64,000 nt of DNA from Anseranas semipalmata (Eukaryota > Chordata > Aves > Anseriformes > Anseranatidae). Shown piece after piece: positions 36,401-48,300 of the stretch. Under the pieces are notes generated by a model, which saw only the letters and a program-made list of their open reading frames with translations, had not been told where the DNA came from and ran no database searches. A program made the position numbers and the translations under genes. Numbering within the stretch: the stretch's first letter is position 1; every line of letters starts with the position of its first letter. The stretch is from assembly GCA_013399115.1 (NCBI GenBank), contig VXAA01000921.1, positions 311,782 to 375,781 on the forward strand, given 5' to 3'.

Positions 36401-38204
36401 CCTCCCCCCCTCCATTCCCTGCAGAGCTTCATCTCCTTCCCCATTTTTGGAGCCCGCTCCTTGGGCCACAGCCCAGTGGTGGCTCCATCCCCTTCTCTGC
36501 CATGCGCCAGGACCGGACATGGACACGGCGCAGGGTGCAGCCCTTGCCCAGGGACTGAGCCCTCGGCACCTCCCAAAAGGCAGAGCCGGCTGCAGAACCA
36601 GCGTGGGGCTCCCCTGGGAAGGGGCCGCGAAGCCTGGAGTTACTGCTGCCCCACGCAGAGGGCAGACCTTTGGAACTAGCCGGCGGCAGGAGAGGCCAAC
36701 ATTTAACCTAGTTTTAAAGCATAAAGACATGCCAGTGGAGCACATCGAGCCTACTTGTTCCTGCCAGTAAAGCCAGCTTGCCTTCAGAGACAGCAGAGCA
36801 GGGGCCTGGTGAGGCACCTCTGCGCTGTAGCGGGTGGGCTGGCAATAGGTCTGGGGAGCTTCAGCCGCAAGTTGCTGCAGGGACGAGCTTGGATGCCTCC
36901 TGAATGACCAAGTTACAGCTGCGGGTGTCTGCCAAGAAATCCGGGGCCCCATTCCCTGGACAAAGCCAGGGATGGAGTGGGTGGCATCACTTGGCCAAGG
37001 CAGAATCCATCTCCTGCCCACCCTGGGGGATGCTGCTCAGTATTTTCCCGAGGTTCAAGGCTCACCAAAGCCTTGGCCAGAGCTCCTTCAGGTCCCACTC
37101 CAGCACAGTGAATAACATCTGGCTGCCCACCTGGCTATTGCTGCTGCCTTTCAGTGGTACCAACTGCAGAGCACTCATACTTTCAGACTGGAGATGCTAT
37201 GTAATCACATGCTCATACAATTACTGAAAAGGAGAATGATTTCCTCATGTGGACCATAGTGGAGAGATCTTTCAAGGTCAGTTCTGCATCAGTGGGGCAT
37301 GTCAGAAGAAATACTGAGTAAATGGAGCACTTCCTGCAGATATGCATTGACTGGATTACAAGCAATTATCATAAAACCACTGCAGAGGCAGAACAAACGA
37401 TCATAGCCTTTGTTTTTGTAAGATTGGTTGAAAGTCTGCATTAACCTATAATGCTTCTAAAATAAAGCACTTAGCGCTGCCTTTGCAAAATTATACAGCT
37501 CATTTCATAGAAGAAAATCCATGTCACAATGGATAAAAAATACAGATAGGGAAATGATTTAAAAGAAACACCTTGCTAATGACAAGAACATTTATTTGAC
37601 AAGTGGGCTTATAAAGGAGCAGTCTGAAGTAAAACTGCATCCTTCATGAAGCATCAAATACGCTGGAAAATAAGCCAAATCTTCCATGCTGACATACCCT
37701 ATTAAAATGATGTTCTGGAAAATTGTTATATGCGTGCAGGTACACGCACACGTGACCACACGTGCCATTGGTCCCCTGTTCTTTGGGAAGGGACCGGGAG
37801 GTTTGGCCTTGCCTCTGGTCCCCAGGATGGAGGAGCCAGCGTGGGGCCACCGCGCTGCCCCAGGGGCGCTCAGGGCCGGGAGCCCAGCCCCAGGGGCAGC
37901 CCCTTGCCCCGACAAGTGCTGGGGCAGCACCTGCACTGAGCCGCCACCACAGGGAACCAGGTAGCTCTGCTTTTCAGTGACTGCACTCCAACAGAGTATT
38001 TTTTTTTTTTTTTGTTAAATGATTGCGCAGAACATTTGTTTTCTTAGAAACTGTATTTCTTTTGCAGTCACTCATTTGAATGGATTCCACTGTGCCTGTT
38101 TTATGCCTCTCTTAATTCCAGCAGAGACTAAATTAAGCTTTGAAGTTTAGTGAGAAATCCCAATGGCATAAGACTTCAATATTATTTTCTGAATCCTGGA
38201 GAAT

Positions 38205-38314
38205 NNNNNNNNNNNNNNNNNNNNNNNNNNNNNNNNNNNNNNNNNNNNNNNNNNNNNNNNNNNNNNNNNNNNNNNNNNNNNNNNNNNNNNNNNNNNNNNN
38301 NNNNNNNNNNNNNN
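38205..38314. other. Assembly gap (110 N)
   Basis: A run of N, 110 bases as written. Its true length is unknown. It lies about 230 bp left of a GC-rich tandemly duplicated island, the kind of sequence that often breaks assemblies. Confidence 1.
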
Positions 38315-38630
38315 AAGAAACCACTCTTGTCTTTTACTGTTTTCTACAGCTTGATGCTGAAATGACCGGCTTTGAAAATAACCTCCGCGCCTAACTTTAT
38401 GCATTGTTCATATTACTAAAACGTGTAAATATAGCTTTCAAAGGTTAAATAAAACTCCTTTCCCGTACAGGTCACAATTACTTAGTATTTTGACACAGCA
38501 ACTTACATCGTTAACATTAGGCAGCAGAGAGGGAAAAAGCTTCTCAGCGGGTGACCGTTGAGGGCGGTGACGCCGCGTTTAAGCGTCCCGCCGCCGCTCC
38601 TGGCTCCGCTAACACCGCGCCGGCCGCTCG

Positions 38631-38680
38631 AGGGCTGCCGAGGGCTGCCGAGGGCTGCCGAGGGCTGCCGAGGGCTGCCG
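38631..38680 (+). repeat. Decamer tandem array, five perfect copies
   Basis: The unit AGGGCTGCCG occurs at 38631, 38641, 38651, 38661 and 38671 without change. The first CpG-island copy has it; the second copy has only a short CTCACA spacer there. Perfect identity points to recent slippage and likely length variation. Confidence 0.97.
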
Positions 38681-38811
38681 GGCCCTGGCGGCCCCCGCGG
38701 CTGCCTCGGTGCAGCAAAACCCCTCACACACCGAGACGCCCCGCTCTGCCGCGGAACGCGCCTGCCGGAGCCGATCGCCTCAGCGAGCGACCGTTACGGG
38801 CGGCGACGCCG

Positions 38812-38821
38812 CGTTTAAACG
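38812..38821. promoter_or_regulatory. Palindrome CGTTTAAACG inside the CpG island
   Basis: A perfect 10-bp palindrome in the second copy of the duplicated block. The first copy has CGTTTAAGCG at the same place (38576-38585). It is an AT-centred site inside very GC-rich DNA and is conserved between the copies more than chance would suggest. The binding factor is unknown. Confidence 0.3.
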
Positions 38822-38964
38822 TCCCGCCGCCGGCCCTGGCTCCGCCCACGCCGCGCCCGCCGCCCTCACAAGGGCCCTGGCAGCCCCCGCGGCTGCCTCC
38901 AGGTTTCCTCGCGTTGCAACGTTCATTTTCCAGTCCACTAAGGTCAATTTTGAATATTTAAATT

Positions 38965-41900
38965 GAGCGCTATTAGCTCAGAAGGTCAATGAAGACCCAC
39001 TCGCAAGCCTAGGTTTCCCCCCTGTCACCAGGACCCTCGGCACGACAGATCCCCTCCCCCAGCACCTCCACCGCACGAGACCAGCAACGGCTTCCAGTGC
39101 CGGTGCCTCGACTGCCTCAGGGCAAGAGGAGCACCACCGCAAGCAGAGCTTAACCCGTACAACACCTAAAACTTGCAAATAAAGCATCTCCTGAAAGGAA
39201 GGGGCAGAAGATGTACAAGGTAAATGCATATCTACCTTACCTTCCCAGCCTAGCTATTTACGACAGCAAGATGCACAGGACTTGCCTTGCCACCCCGCTT
39301 TTTCAGAGTAGCCTCCATCCGTTGCTTTTACCTTGAGGCTGCAAGAGCACGCTCCCGCACGCCGCAGGATTCGACCGCATGCCACCTGCCCCCAGCACCC
39401 TCCAGCATCACCAAACAACCACCGCAGCAGGCACTGGTTGGCTGCACGTGCTCACAGCGTGGTCCGGGCAGCCCGCTTAGCCTGCAGGGACTTCCTTAAC
39501 CTAGAGTCAGCTCTCGCCAGTAAGCCTCATCTTCAAGCAAAAGCTCCCTGTAGCAACTCACATAGCAGAACACACCTTGAGTATTAGCAGAATGACATGC
39601 ATGGGAGGAGGAGATTTCTGTGAAGGTACTCGCTTGTAATCGCCTCAACTAGAAGAGTTCACTGGGAGATTATATACAATTAAAATTAAGCGTGACTAAT
39701 TTTCAGCTTCCACTATGAAATTTAATGGGCATTTTCCAACCCATTCTATCTACAGCAAGTTTGTTCTCACCAGTGGTCTCCAACATGAGTAAAGGAAAAG
39801 CAAGCAAAGCATGCAAGAGAGACAATAACAGCTTGCTATTAAAGCCTCCATCATCCACAAGGGAGAATACATATATAGGCACTGAATGCAAGAGTCCATG
39901 TTTCCTACTGTACACAAGCAAGCCAGGAGCAAGGCAGAAAAGCTGAGTAGTAATGGCAGGCTGCACAGCTTGCCAGGTCCCTAAAACCCCTGGTATGGGT
40001 GGAGTTGTTCCCAATCCCAAACAGCGGAGAAAAGAGACTTCAAAGTTTCACAGAAACTAAAATAAGTTGCTTTCTCAAATGTGATTTTAACAAACAAATG
40101 AACAACAACACAAACAAAAAAAACAAACTCATCATCAGGGTAAATCAGTCTTCCTCATGCCTTAACACACCAACTAAAAAAATATTCTAAAAACACATAA
40201 CACCTCTGCAAATTATGTGCTTTTTGGTCAAAGATATCATTTCACCCACCACTGTCATTACTAAATTTCTTTATCAAAGGTGGAAACAGGCCTGGGCTTT
40301 AAGCGTGCATTCACTTCATCTTATGGTCATTCAGAAAGTAGAGAGACAAGAAGTTCTGCCTTTGACAACTCTTTACCAGCAGTGAACAGGATTAATCCTA
40401 ATTGCCAGGGACAGAAATCCTGTTAGGCTATCCAGTCCAGCAATTTGACAGCACTGGATATTCCCCCAGGTTTCCAGGTTATTATCTAGTGCTTTGTTTG
40501 GGTTGTCTTTGAGTTTTGTGTTGATGCCCATAACTAGTACGTAGCACCTCTCAAGTTAATTACATTGATAAGGAACGTCAATACATCTCATGGACCCCCT
40601 GGGTCCTCGGTGCAGGTCACTGAGGTGCACGGGGCAGCAGTGAGGTGCTGCACATTTGAAGCTGACAGGAGCATTTCTGGCTGCATCCTCCTCCTGCTTT
40701 GTCAGAAGCTGCTTACGGAAAAAGGTTATGTTCAAAGTGTGCCAAATTAAGGAAATAGACTAGGGGAAAAAAATGCAAATGCCAGAGTAGCATTCATTGG
40801 AGAGAAAAAAAAAAAAAAAGCTTTGTTTTGGTTCAAAATACCTTAAGTTTGCAATTTCAGTTCATGGTTGTTTTATAAATGATTGAAGGTGAAGCAACAT
40901 CCTTACTAGCCTCTTTTCTTCCTCAGACTAATTACTTTCATGCACACACAAATTGTCCTTTCATCTCTCATTTAAAGTAACAGCAATATGAGAAAGTAAA
41001 GAAGTAGAAATAAATTGAAATCTCAAATTTCTTCTGGGACTGCAAACAAAATCTTCTGCTCGTGTCCATGACAGCTATAAAAAAGTTCTGAGCTTTTTTA
41101 AACATTACAAACCCTTACACAACTTCTGTTAACTCCCCATATGCAGTAGGTACAACAAAAATATTTTCCAAGTATTTTCTGCATTATTTGACCAAGGATT
41201 GTTGACAATGTTTTATTGATATTACCATAAATATATGGCTAGTCATCATTAGAACAGAATGTTTAAATAGCATGTGTAAAACTGCTTTATGATAACCTCC
41301 TTATAGAAACCCGAGAGACAACACAACTTAGAAAGCTTCAGAGAAGCTCCATTGTGCCCATCTCAAACTCCTAGAGCCAGTTCCCATCAGCTAGACATGT
41401 ATTTCAGACTGTTGTAGGGAGAGGACTTAAACCAGAGGATTGATTTTAAGAGCACAGGTTTAATTAGGGCAAGTAATAATCCTGTTTGTTAAGTGTAAGA
41501 CTATCCCTGTGGGAAAAAAAAAAAAAAAAAAAAACTGATAACCCAGCTGCTTAACATTTAGTAAACCTTGCATGGCACAAGGTAGGACAGAGTTGTTTGC
41601 TCTTCATCCAATGAAGTCTAGCTACTGGGGACTGGTGCCTGCAGCTGCAAATATTGGGAAGGCATCGCAGGAAACTTAATTTCCATTGAGCCTTTACAAG
41701 AAGCTGTTTGATTATGTGTGGCTTGAACTAGCGCAACCAGGATCATTGCTCTACATATCAGAACAGAAAAGTCTGGTCTATCCCACCAGTTTTATCTGTG
41801 CTGGGAGAATAATAATTTATTTTTTTAGTAGAATGAAAAATGAGAATGGATTTTATTTAACTAATCTAAGAATTAATTAAAATAAAGATTAGCTGTCAGT

Positions 41901-44900
41901 TGTGAGCATCAACAAACACATTATACTAATAATGGCTTATTACATTATTTTTCTGCTAGAATGCAATATTGATTAGAAATCCTTGGAATGGAACAAATTG
42001 AATATGAGTAAATTTAGTAACAACTGTTTACTTATAAATGCAGGCGTTTATTGTTTAATTTGAAAGGAGCGTGTGGGTGAGTTCCAGGTGTGGGCAGGGG
42101 TCCCAGCGCAGCCACGGCGCTGCCGAGCAGCTGCCATCAGCCCCAGCATCCTTCCCCACCCCTGACATCCACGGCACCCAGCAATCACGTGCACAGCCTG
42201 AACGTGGGGCGACCTCCAGCCCGCATGGGGCTGCTGCCAGCATTATGCATCCACGGGGACTCGCAGACGGCTCGCTGTGTGCGGGGACCGATCCCCCGAG
42301 GACATCGACGGTGCTGAGCGAATACCAAGGAAACATACAGAAGACAGCACCCAGAGATTGGTTACCCTCTATTTGTGGACACTGAATCCACTGTACCTTG
42401 CACTTAAATTTCTGGATGCCACAGCTACAATTTAATCAGTGCTGAGATCTTGGAACTATTAGTTTATCCTAACTCAACAACACACTTTCCAAACAGCTTG
42501 CTGAAAAAAAAATCACACCCAGCAGGAGAAGTAAATTCCACTTGTTTCACAGCACATGGCAGGAAACTTCTCTGTGCTGACCCCAGAGAACTCTCCTGTG
42601 CCACAACAGCATGATCTGGGCTATGTGCCTATTTCGATCAGCATTGCTAACAGCACAAAACAGCCATCTTCTTCCAGTGGGTCTGACTCCAGGTCTTAAA
42701 ACAGTCAGTGCACATATTTAAGTCAGGAACAATAGCACACGTGCTCTGTAAGTAATTTTCAACATATCAGCACCATGCAGAAAACTCGGAAGGCGGATAA
42801 AGCCTCTGATAGTGCCCGTGTTTCAAACAATTCCTACTTTCTTCGGTTTTAATTTCTGTATTTAGCTGATTTAAAATTTACTAGTATTACCAAGCCTGAT
42901 TGCAGACTCAAATTAAGCAAGCACCTGTAAGTGGGAAGGGGATGGAAATTAATAGAACAATCCTACAAAATACTAGATTGGCTTATTCTAACTGAGCTAT
43001 GCTTAAAATACACATTTTGTTTCAAATGCACCACAAAGACCTTCAGACTGTCTCTTTTGGATCCAGTCCCAAAGCCGACACATACTGCCTCCTGCTTTCA
43101 GCCCAGCAATGACACCATGGACCCGCAGCGAGAGCATGGCCCCAGCGGGTCGGCTCCGGCCTGTCCACACTGCTGCTCAGCCTGGGGTTACAGGAAATCT
43201 GAGGAAAGACCGTGAGAATAGGACGCCAAAGTAACTTTCAAGTTACAGAAAAAACATTAATGCACTCACTTGAAAGCCGGGCCACCAAGTCACGTCCACA
43301 GAGCTTTAATTCCCTTTTGTACCTACCATGGCAGAGTTTACAAACAGCAGCTCTGCTGTGTTACTGAGTACTTGCTCTTATAAGAAGTCAAGAAAAAAGA
43401 GCAAGCAGGTTTTTAGTAATTTGTCTCAGTGTAGGCTTTAAACCCTCAATTTATCTCTGTCATTGCCAACATTTAGCTTAATCTGTTGCTCTGTCTCTTT
43501 CTCACTGCTAAGAATCCCAGAAGGAACTAATATACATAAAGAACTGAATTTCAATTAATGCAGGCTCTTGCTAATTTTTCCAGCACATAACTAAGAAACA
43601 TTTTAACTCACCATTTTCTCATTGCTGAGCCTCTAGAGAAAATGCTTCTACATATTTATTTTTTTATGCGAGTTGGTATTTATCACCTAGTGTGGCTATG
43701 TCAATGCCATGAAGGTTTGCAAGCAATGCCTCTTTCTTCCACCTTCCCAGAAGTAAATATTTCAATTAAAATAAGAAGCAATTTAAATATCAGCATGAGG
43801 TTTCCAAACAGATTTAAATAATGCCCCAGATGCACATTGCCTAGTTCTTGTCTGGTTCAAGATTTTTAAAGGAGAACATACAATATTAACCAAACATTTC
43901 ATGTTCCTTCAACACAACACCACTAACATGACTAACACCAAGACAAACATGAAAAAAATACAGATTTATCTGTTCACCAAAGGAGGAGGAAACAATGCCT
44001 CCAGTATGCTTAAACAGACATTGCATTCTTATGTAAAGATGGGCCAAGCCCGTAGTGCCAGGGCAGGTCACAGTGGAAGGGGCCGTGCAAGACACATGGT
44101 CAGGAGCCAGCTCAGATGGCACCCTCGGCTTTCTCAAGGAGGGTGACACTGAGATCGTGAATGCTATGAGCAGGGCCAAGTGTCTCACCAGCCTGGTGGC
44201 TGCTCTCAACAGCCAAGAAACCATCTGACACAACACATGCAGTAAGTTAAATGCACTTTCCCCCAAAGGCAGCTGAATTTCTAAGCAGTAATTTTTTGTT
44301 TTTTGGCCAAGCCATTAAAAAAATTCAGTATGCTCCCTCTACTGAATCTTAACCTCTGTCCCAGCTAAGAGCTTTCCAAGAGCTAGAAGCAGAACAAGTG
44401 AGAACATTTTACTCACCAATCAAAGCAGAGGCTTGATAAACCTGTAAGAGCAGGCAGTCCTGCAGCTGTTGAGCATTCCCATCTAGTCAGGGGTTTCCTC
44501 CATTGTCATTTGCTCTCAGAGCTGGCCAGCAGAGCTCAGCAGAAGCACCACCGAGAGCCCTCCATGCCACACCCGCCAGCCAGGGCTCCCCAGGCAGAGG
44601 AAGCCAGGCTCTGAGCCCAGCACTTCCTTCGCCTCTCCAGCGCAGCAGGACGGAGCTAGCACCTCATTGAGGAGGGGAGGATCTGCCTTCCCCTGGGAAC
44701 ACCCCCTTGTTCTCACCTCCGAGACACAGCTGACGTGCCAGCAGACAGGTAAAGCCTTTCTAAACGAAGCTGGTTAACCCTGATGGGGAAAAAAAAAGCT
44801 GGTTAACCCTTCCTTCGATGACTGATGAACAGGAGGGAGCATGAACTTCTTGGCATGTTGTTGCTAAGAGTTAACTCACACTGTGCTTTGTTAAGGCTAC

Positions 44901-45140
44901 ACGGTCCTTTTGGGAATGACCTAACACCAAGTTTGGTTGTGGTCCTAAGAACAATGAGCCTCAGGGCTGAAGGAAAGCCCTCGGCTATGTCAAGTTCGCC
45001 CAAAGCACAGTGGCCAAGCCTGTTAACTTCTCAGTGGAAAAGTGAACTGCAGTAACATCAGCTGGGAGGTGAAGCCATGGACTCTCATGGCGGTTATCGT
45101 TCAGGCACTTTTACTGCTGCATTTAGTTCTCTCAATCTGC
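38965..45140. other. Intergenic; no gene recognised
   Basis: This is AT-rich apart from a CpG-bearing patch at about 42070-42330. Poly(A) runs lie at 40805-40819 and 41514-41534. A direct repeat AGCTGGTTAACCCT occurs at about 44768 and 44799. No protein family and no supported exon was found. Confidence 0.6.
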
Positions 45141-45144
45141 CTCC

Positions 45145-45345
45145 ACAGCCGTGATGCGCCCCGGCGAGGCAGGAGGCGACGCGTCGGGACGCACCCGAAC
45201 TGCTGATGCCCAGGGACCGGCCAGGAGCGGAGCCGCCAGGCAGCGGCCACGGAGCTGTGGGGTCTGCCGGCGCCCCGAGGGGCCGAGAGAAACGGCCCCG
45301 CGCCGGCGTGGGCGCGCACCAAAATCACCACACACCAGGGGACTG
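45145..45345. promoter_or_regulatory. Orphan CpG-rich island
   Basis: About twenty CpGs by eye lie in 200 bp, with sharp borders against AT-rich DNA. Open frames occur in three frames on both strands, as expected for GC-rich sequence, and none resembles a known protein. It could be a promoter of an unrecognised transcript or an orphan island. Confidence 0.35.
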
Positions 45346-45359
45346 GAAGCCAAAGCACA

Positions 45360-48300
45360 GCTCGTAGTGTCAGCCTGCTTTCAACAGCAATGTAAACAAA
45401 ATACAGCCCCGGCCTAAGGAAAGAAAACATACCGATTTAGGTAATAAGGTTGGGCAGAGCTCTCTCATATTGCCTCATTTTCTCCCAAAGTAAGAAGAAT
45501 CTTTTGAGTATTTTCATCATTGAACAATGTTTTTGTTTCTAAGAACTCAGTCTAGAAATAACCGCACTGCTATCTGACAAGCCAACAGATAAGGGACCAT
45601 TCAGTCTCTTTCCGGCTCTGGTACGTGCTTTGTATTTCCCCTTTGTGCTGCTAATTCACTAATCCCTTATATCTGCACTCCAATCAGATTTCTTCCCTGC
45701 TGTTTTCCTCATAAAGTAGTGCTTTGCATCCTCTGAGGGTCTGTTTATTGCCCAAAATAAACAGGACTGTACATAAAAGGTCATGCGTGTCCTCTTCACC
45801 TTTCAAAAATAATCATGTTTCTTTTTATCTTTAAAATGTAATTCAAACCATAGTTGAGAAAGCTGCTTTAAAATATTACATTCTTCCTCTATGAAATCTT
45901 TATTTTGAGGCCTCTTAATTTTGATGTTGATGTGGAGAGCGTAAGAATTATTTTCCTCATCAGCTGGCAGTTTTGGGGGAATTTGGTATTTTCTCTTGCT
46001 AAGAATTGGGCCCAAAACTGTGCACGTGCTTGCTGCAGGAATGGGTGGGGATGTCACCACTGCAAGCTGCTGCCTCAGGAGGCTGAGAAAATTTGCTGCA
46101 CCTGGTAGTGCTGGGGCGGGTATGGGGCTGTCTTCTGACACAAATCAATGGATTTTTATCTCCTTCGCTTTCCTGCTAAATCTTCATCTCTCTAACACAT
46201 GTATATCCACACCAAAGCCAATGAACCATGTTTAGCAGTGTGTGAGTTACACACGTATGTAAATATTTGCAGGATGCTTTTCATTACCATAGTGCCCATT
46301 ATTCTCTATCTGTACAGTTCTTAGACTTGGGGTAATACAGCCAGGAATCATCCTGTCAACACCTGAATGAAATAACTTTTAATGAAAGCCATAAATGGTT
46401 TTTAAAAGTCATGAGCATCTCCAGCAATCAATAAAGCAAGCTTGTTGGAACCATGGAAAGACTCCAAACACGAGATGATCTGCCTGGATTTCCTACAAGT
46501 CAGGCATGTGCACTTTGAATATCCCATGGTCCGTAAATAGATTTTGGGAAGAAGCCAGAAAGCTTACAAAAGGATGACTCCATTAATCCAAAGGTGCCAC
46601 AGAACTCCATTTTCACCACAGTAAGTGCAAGGGTGCAGCCAGTGATCATTAAAGGGTAGAAGAGGCATTTGGAAACACATTTGAAGAATACTCCTGAGAA
46701 AGAAATCTCCAGCTTGAGAGCTGCACCGAGTCATTAATAGAACTAAACTAATGGAATAGCCATTAAGAGGCAATATCAAAGAAGCAAGAACACAGCCCGA
46801 CCTTTCTGGAACCAAAAATGGTCTCTTTGGTTTTCTCTGAATTTGACTTTAAACTAAAAGCCTACAGTTAGCTCCGCTTTGCCTTCTGTAGGCTTTTTGT
46901 TCTACAGATTCTGCACCTGGCAATTTTAGATTTTATCCAGCTTTACCTTACATCCTAGCGCAGTTTCCACAATGAATCCTAACAGCAATTTCAAAAGTCC
47001 AATACAGAAGCCAAAGGGCTGCAGAACCTGGGCTGGAGTCTCACCCTCTGAGGGGGACAAACCCTTCCTTGGGGGGCTTATTGTAAGGATGTGTTGTAAA
47101 GGATGCCCGCTGGCCGGGGTCACTCGGTCGTGGCTCCAACACCCCTTGTGAATGCCTGCAGCAGCACCAAGCTGTGGGGTGGCACCTGGAGGGAGTGGAG
47201 CGAGGCGGCAGCTGGGGGCATGGGCAGGGCCCCCACTGCTTCTGTCCTTCGGGAAGTTCGTGCCAGAGTTGCTGGTGACAGCAGGATGGTCACCAGAGCT
47301 GCTGGAGATGAGCAAGGTTCGAGGCAGAGATGCTCAGCAAGCATTTTACTGCCAGCCCCAACAGCGGCAGAGGGGAATCTCATCCACAGCAACGTGTCAT
47401 GGCTTTGGCAGTACTTTGCTTTTGCTGCAGGAGAGCTGTTGTCTCTGCGAAACACAGGGAATCCCTCAAGGAGCAGACCACACCAGGGCTTACTCAGAAG
47501 GCTCTGGAAGTCTAAAACATGTTTTTTTTTCTTCTAACCTGTCTCTAGGAGTGAATCTCAGTACACCTAGTGGGCACAGTTATTGCCTTTTGGGGAAGCC
47601 AATTACACAGTAGCTTTCTTAACCTCTAAGCTGGGACAGTTTGTTTTGGTTTCCATTCTTTTATTGTACTTTATGTGCTTTGTAGCAAAAGGAAATGAAA
47701 GGGAAGGGAGAAGGAAGCAGCAATGTTGCTGCCAAGAACATCACCTTAGAAAGCAGTAGTCCCCTCGTAACTCAGGGAGGTCTGTTATCAGCTCACTTTC
47801 ATATCCACCACTGAAGGCACTATTAAAAAAAAACTACATTTGTCGCTGCACATATCAGTCCCGTTAAAAAAACAACACTCAGTGCTTCCGCTGTACTTCT
47901 GCTGGGTGGATGGTCTGTGCCATGGAGCCCTCAGAGCGTCCTCTTCCCAGAAATTCCTCCAGCCATCCAGACTATGGAATCCAAACCCCAAATGGGACAG
48001 AAAAACAGCCTTTCATCTGGGATAAGAATAAAAAAAAAAAAAAAGGGGTATTTAAATTATCAGCTAATGGTGCTCAAGGAAATGACTGAAATTAAGGAGA
48101 AAGCATGCCAGTAAGTTCTGAGAGCTTCTGTTGCCTTCAAGGCCAGATAAGCAGTTCCAAGTTCTCTGCTGCCCTCACCCCCACTGAACTCAGCTGAGTC
48201 TGCCATCACGTTGTATGGCTCTGGAGTCAGCGATCCTGTTCTTCAAGGGCTGTCAAGGGCCATTTCTTGAGCTGCAAAGTTTGCATCGTTCCATTGACTT

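Larger units (their letters stand above)
31650..38204. other. Intergenic region downstream of WSCD1; no gene recognised
   Basis: This is mostly AT-rich, with a GC-rich patch at about 32225-32420 and another at 36400-36700. The second produces a 213-codon minus-strand open frame with no family resemblance. TA/CA-rich tracts lie near 32905-32990. A T15 run occurs at 37999-38013. No exon with both splice-site and family support was found. Confidence 0.6.
38543..38922. repeat. GC-rich CpG island built from a duplicated block with a decamer array
   Basis: The block at 38543-38627 recurs ungapped at 38779-38863, offset 236 bp, with about 12 mismatches in 85 (roughly 86% identity by hand). A second shared block (GGGCCCTGGC to GGCTGCCTC) lies at 38680-38707 and 38872-38899, offset 192. 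The 44-bp difference is accounted for by the decamer array in the first copy. The copies lie in different reading frames, which argues against coding. The CpG density suggests an unmethylated island, possibly a promoter. The region just right of the gap could hold more copies. Confidence 0.85.

Noticed and set aside
36380..37021. 213-codon minus-strand open frame
   Set aside because: It lies in a GC-rich patch with competing open frames on the other strand. No domain, no family and no splice-site support.
38551..38961. 136-codon plus-strand open frame across the CpG island
   Set aside because: The repeated block is offset by 236 bp, not a multiple of three, so the two copies are read in different frames. 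The frame is a by-product of GC-rich sequence.
45803..46141. 112-codon minus-strand open frame, Lys-rich
   Set aside because: AT-rich region with no family match, no acceptor or donor I could pair it with, and no neighbouring exon.
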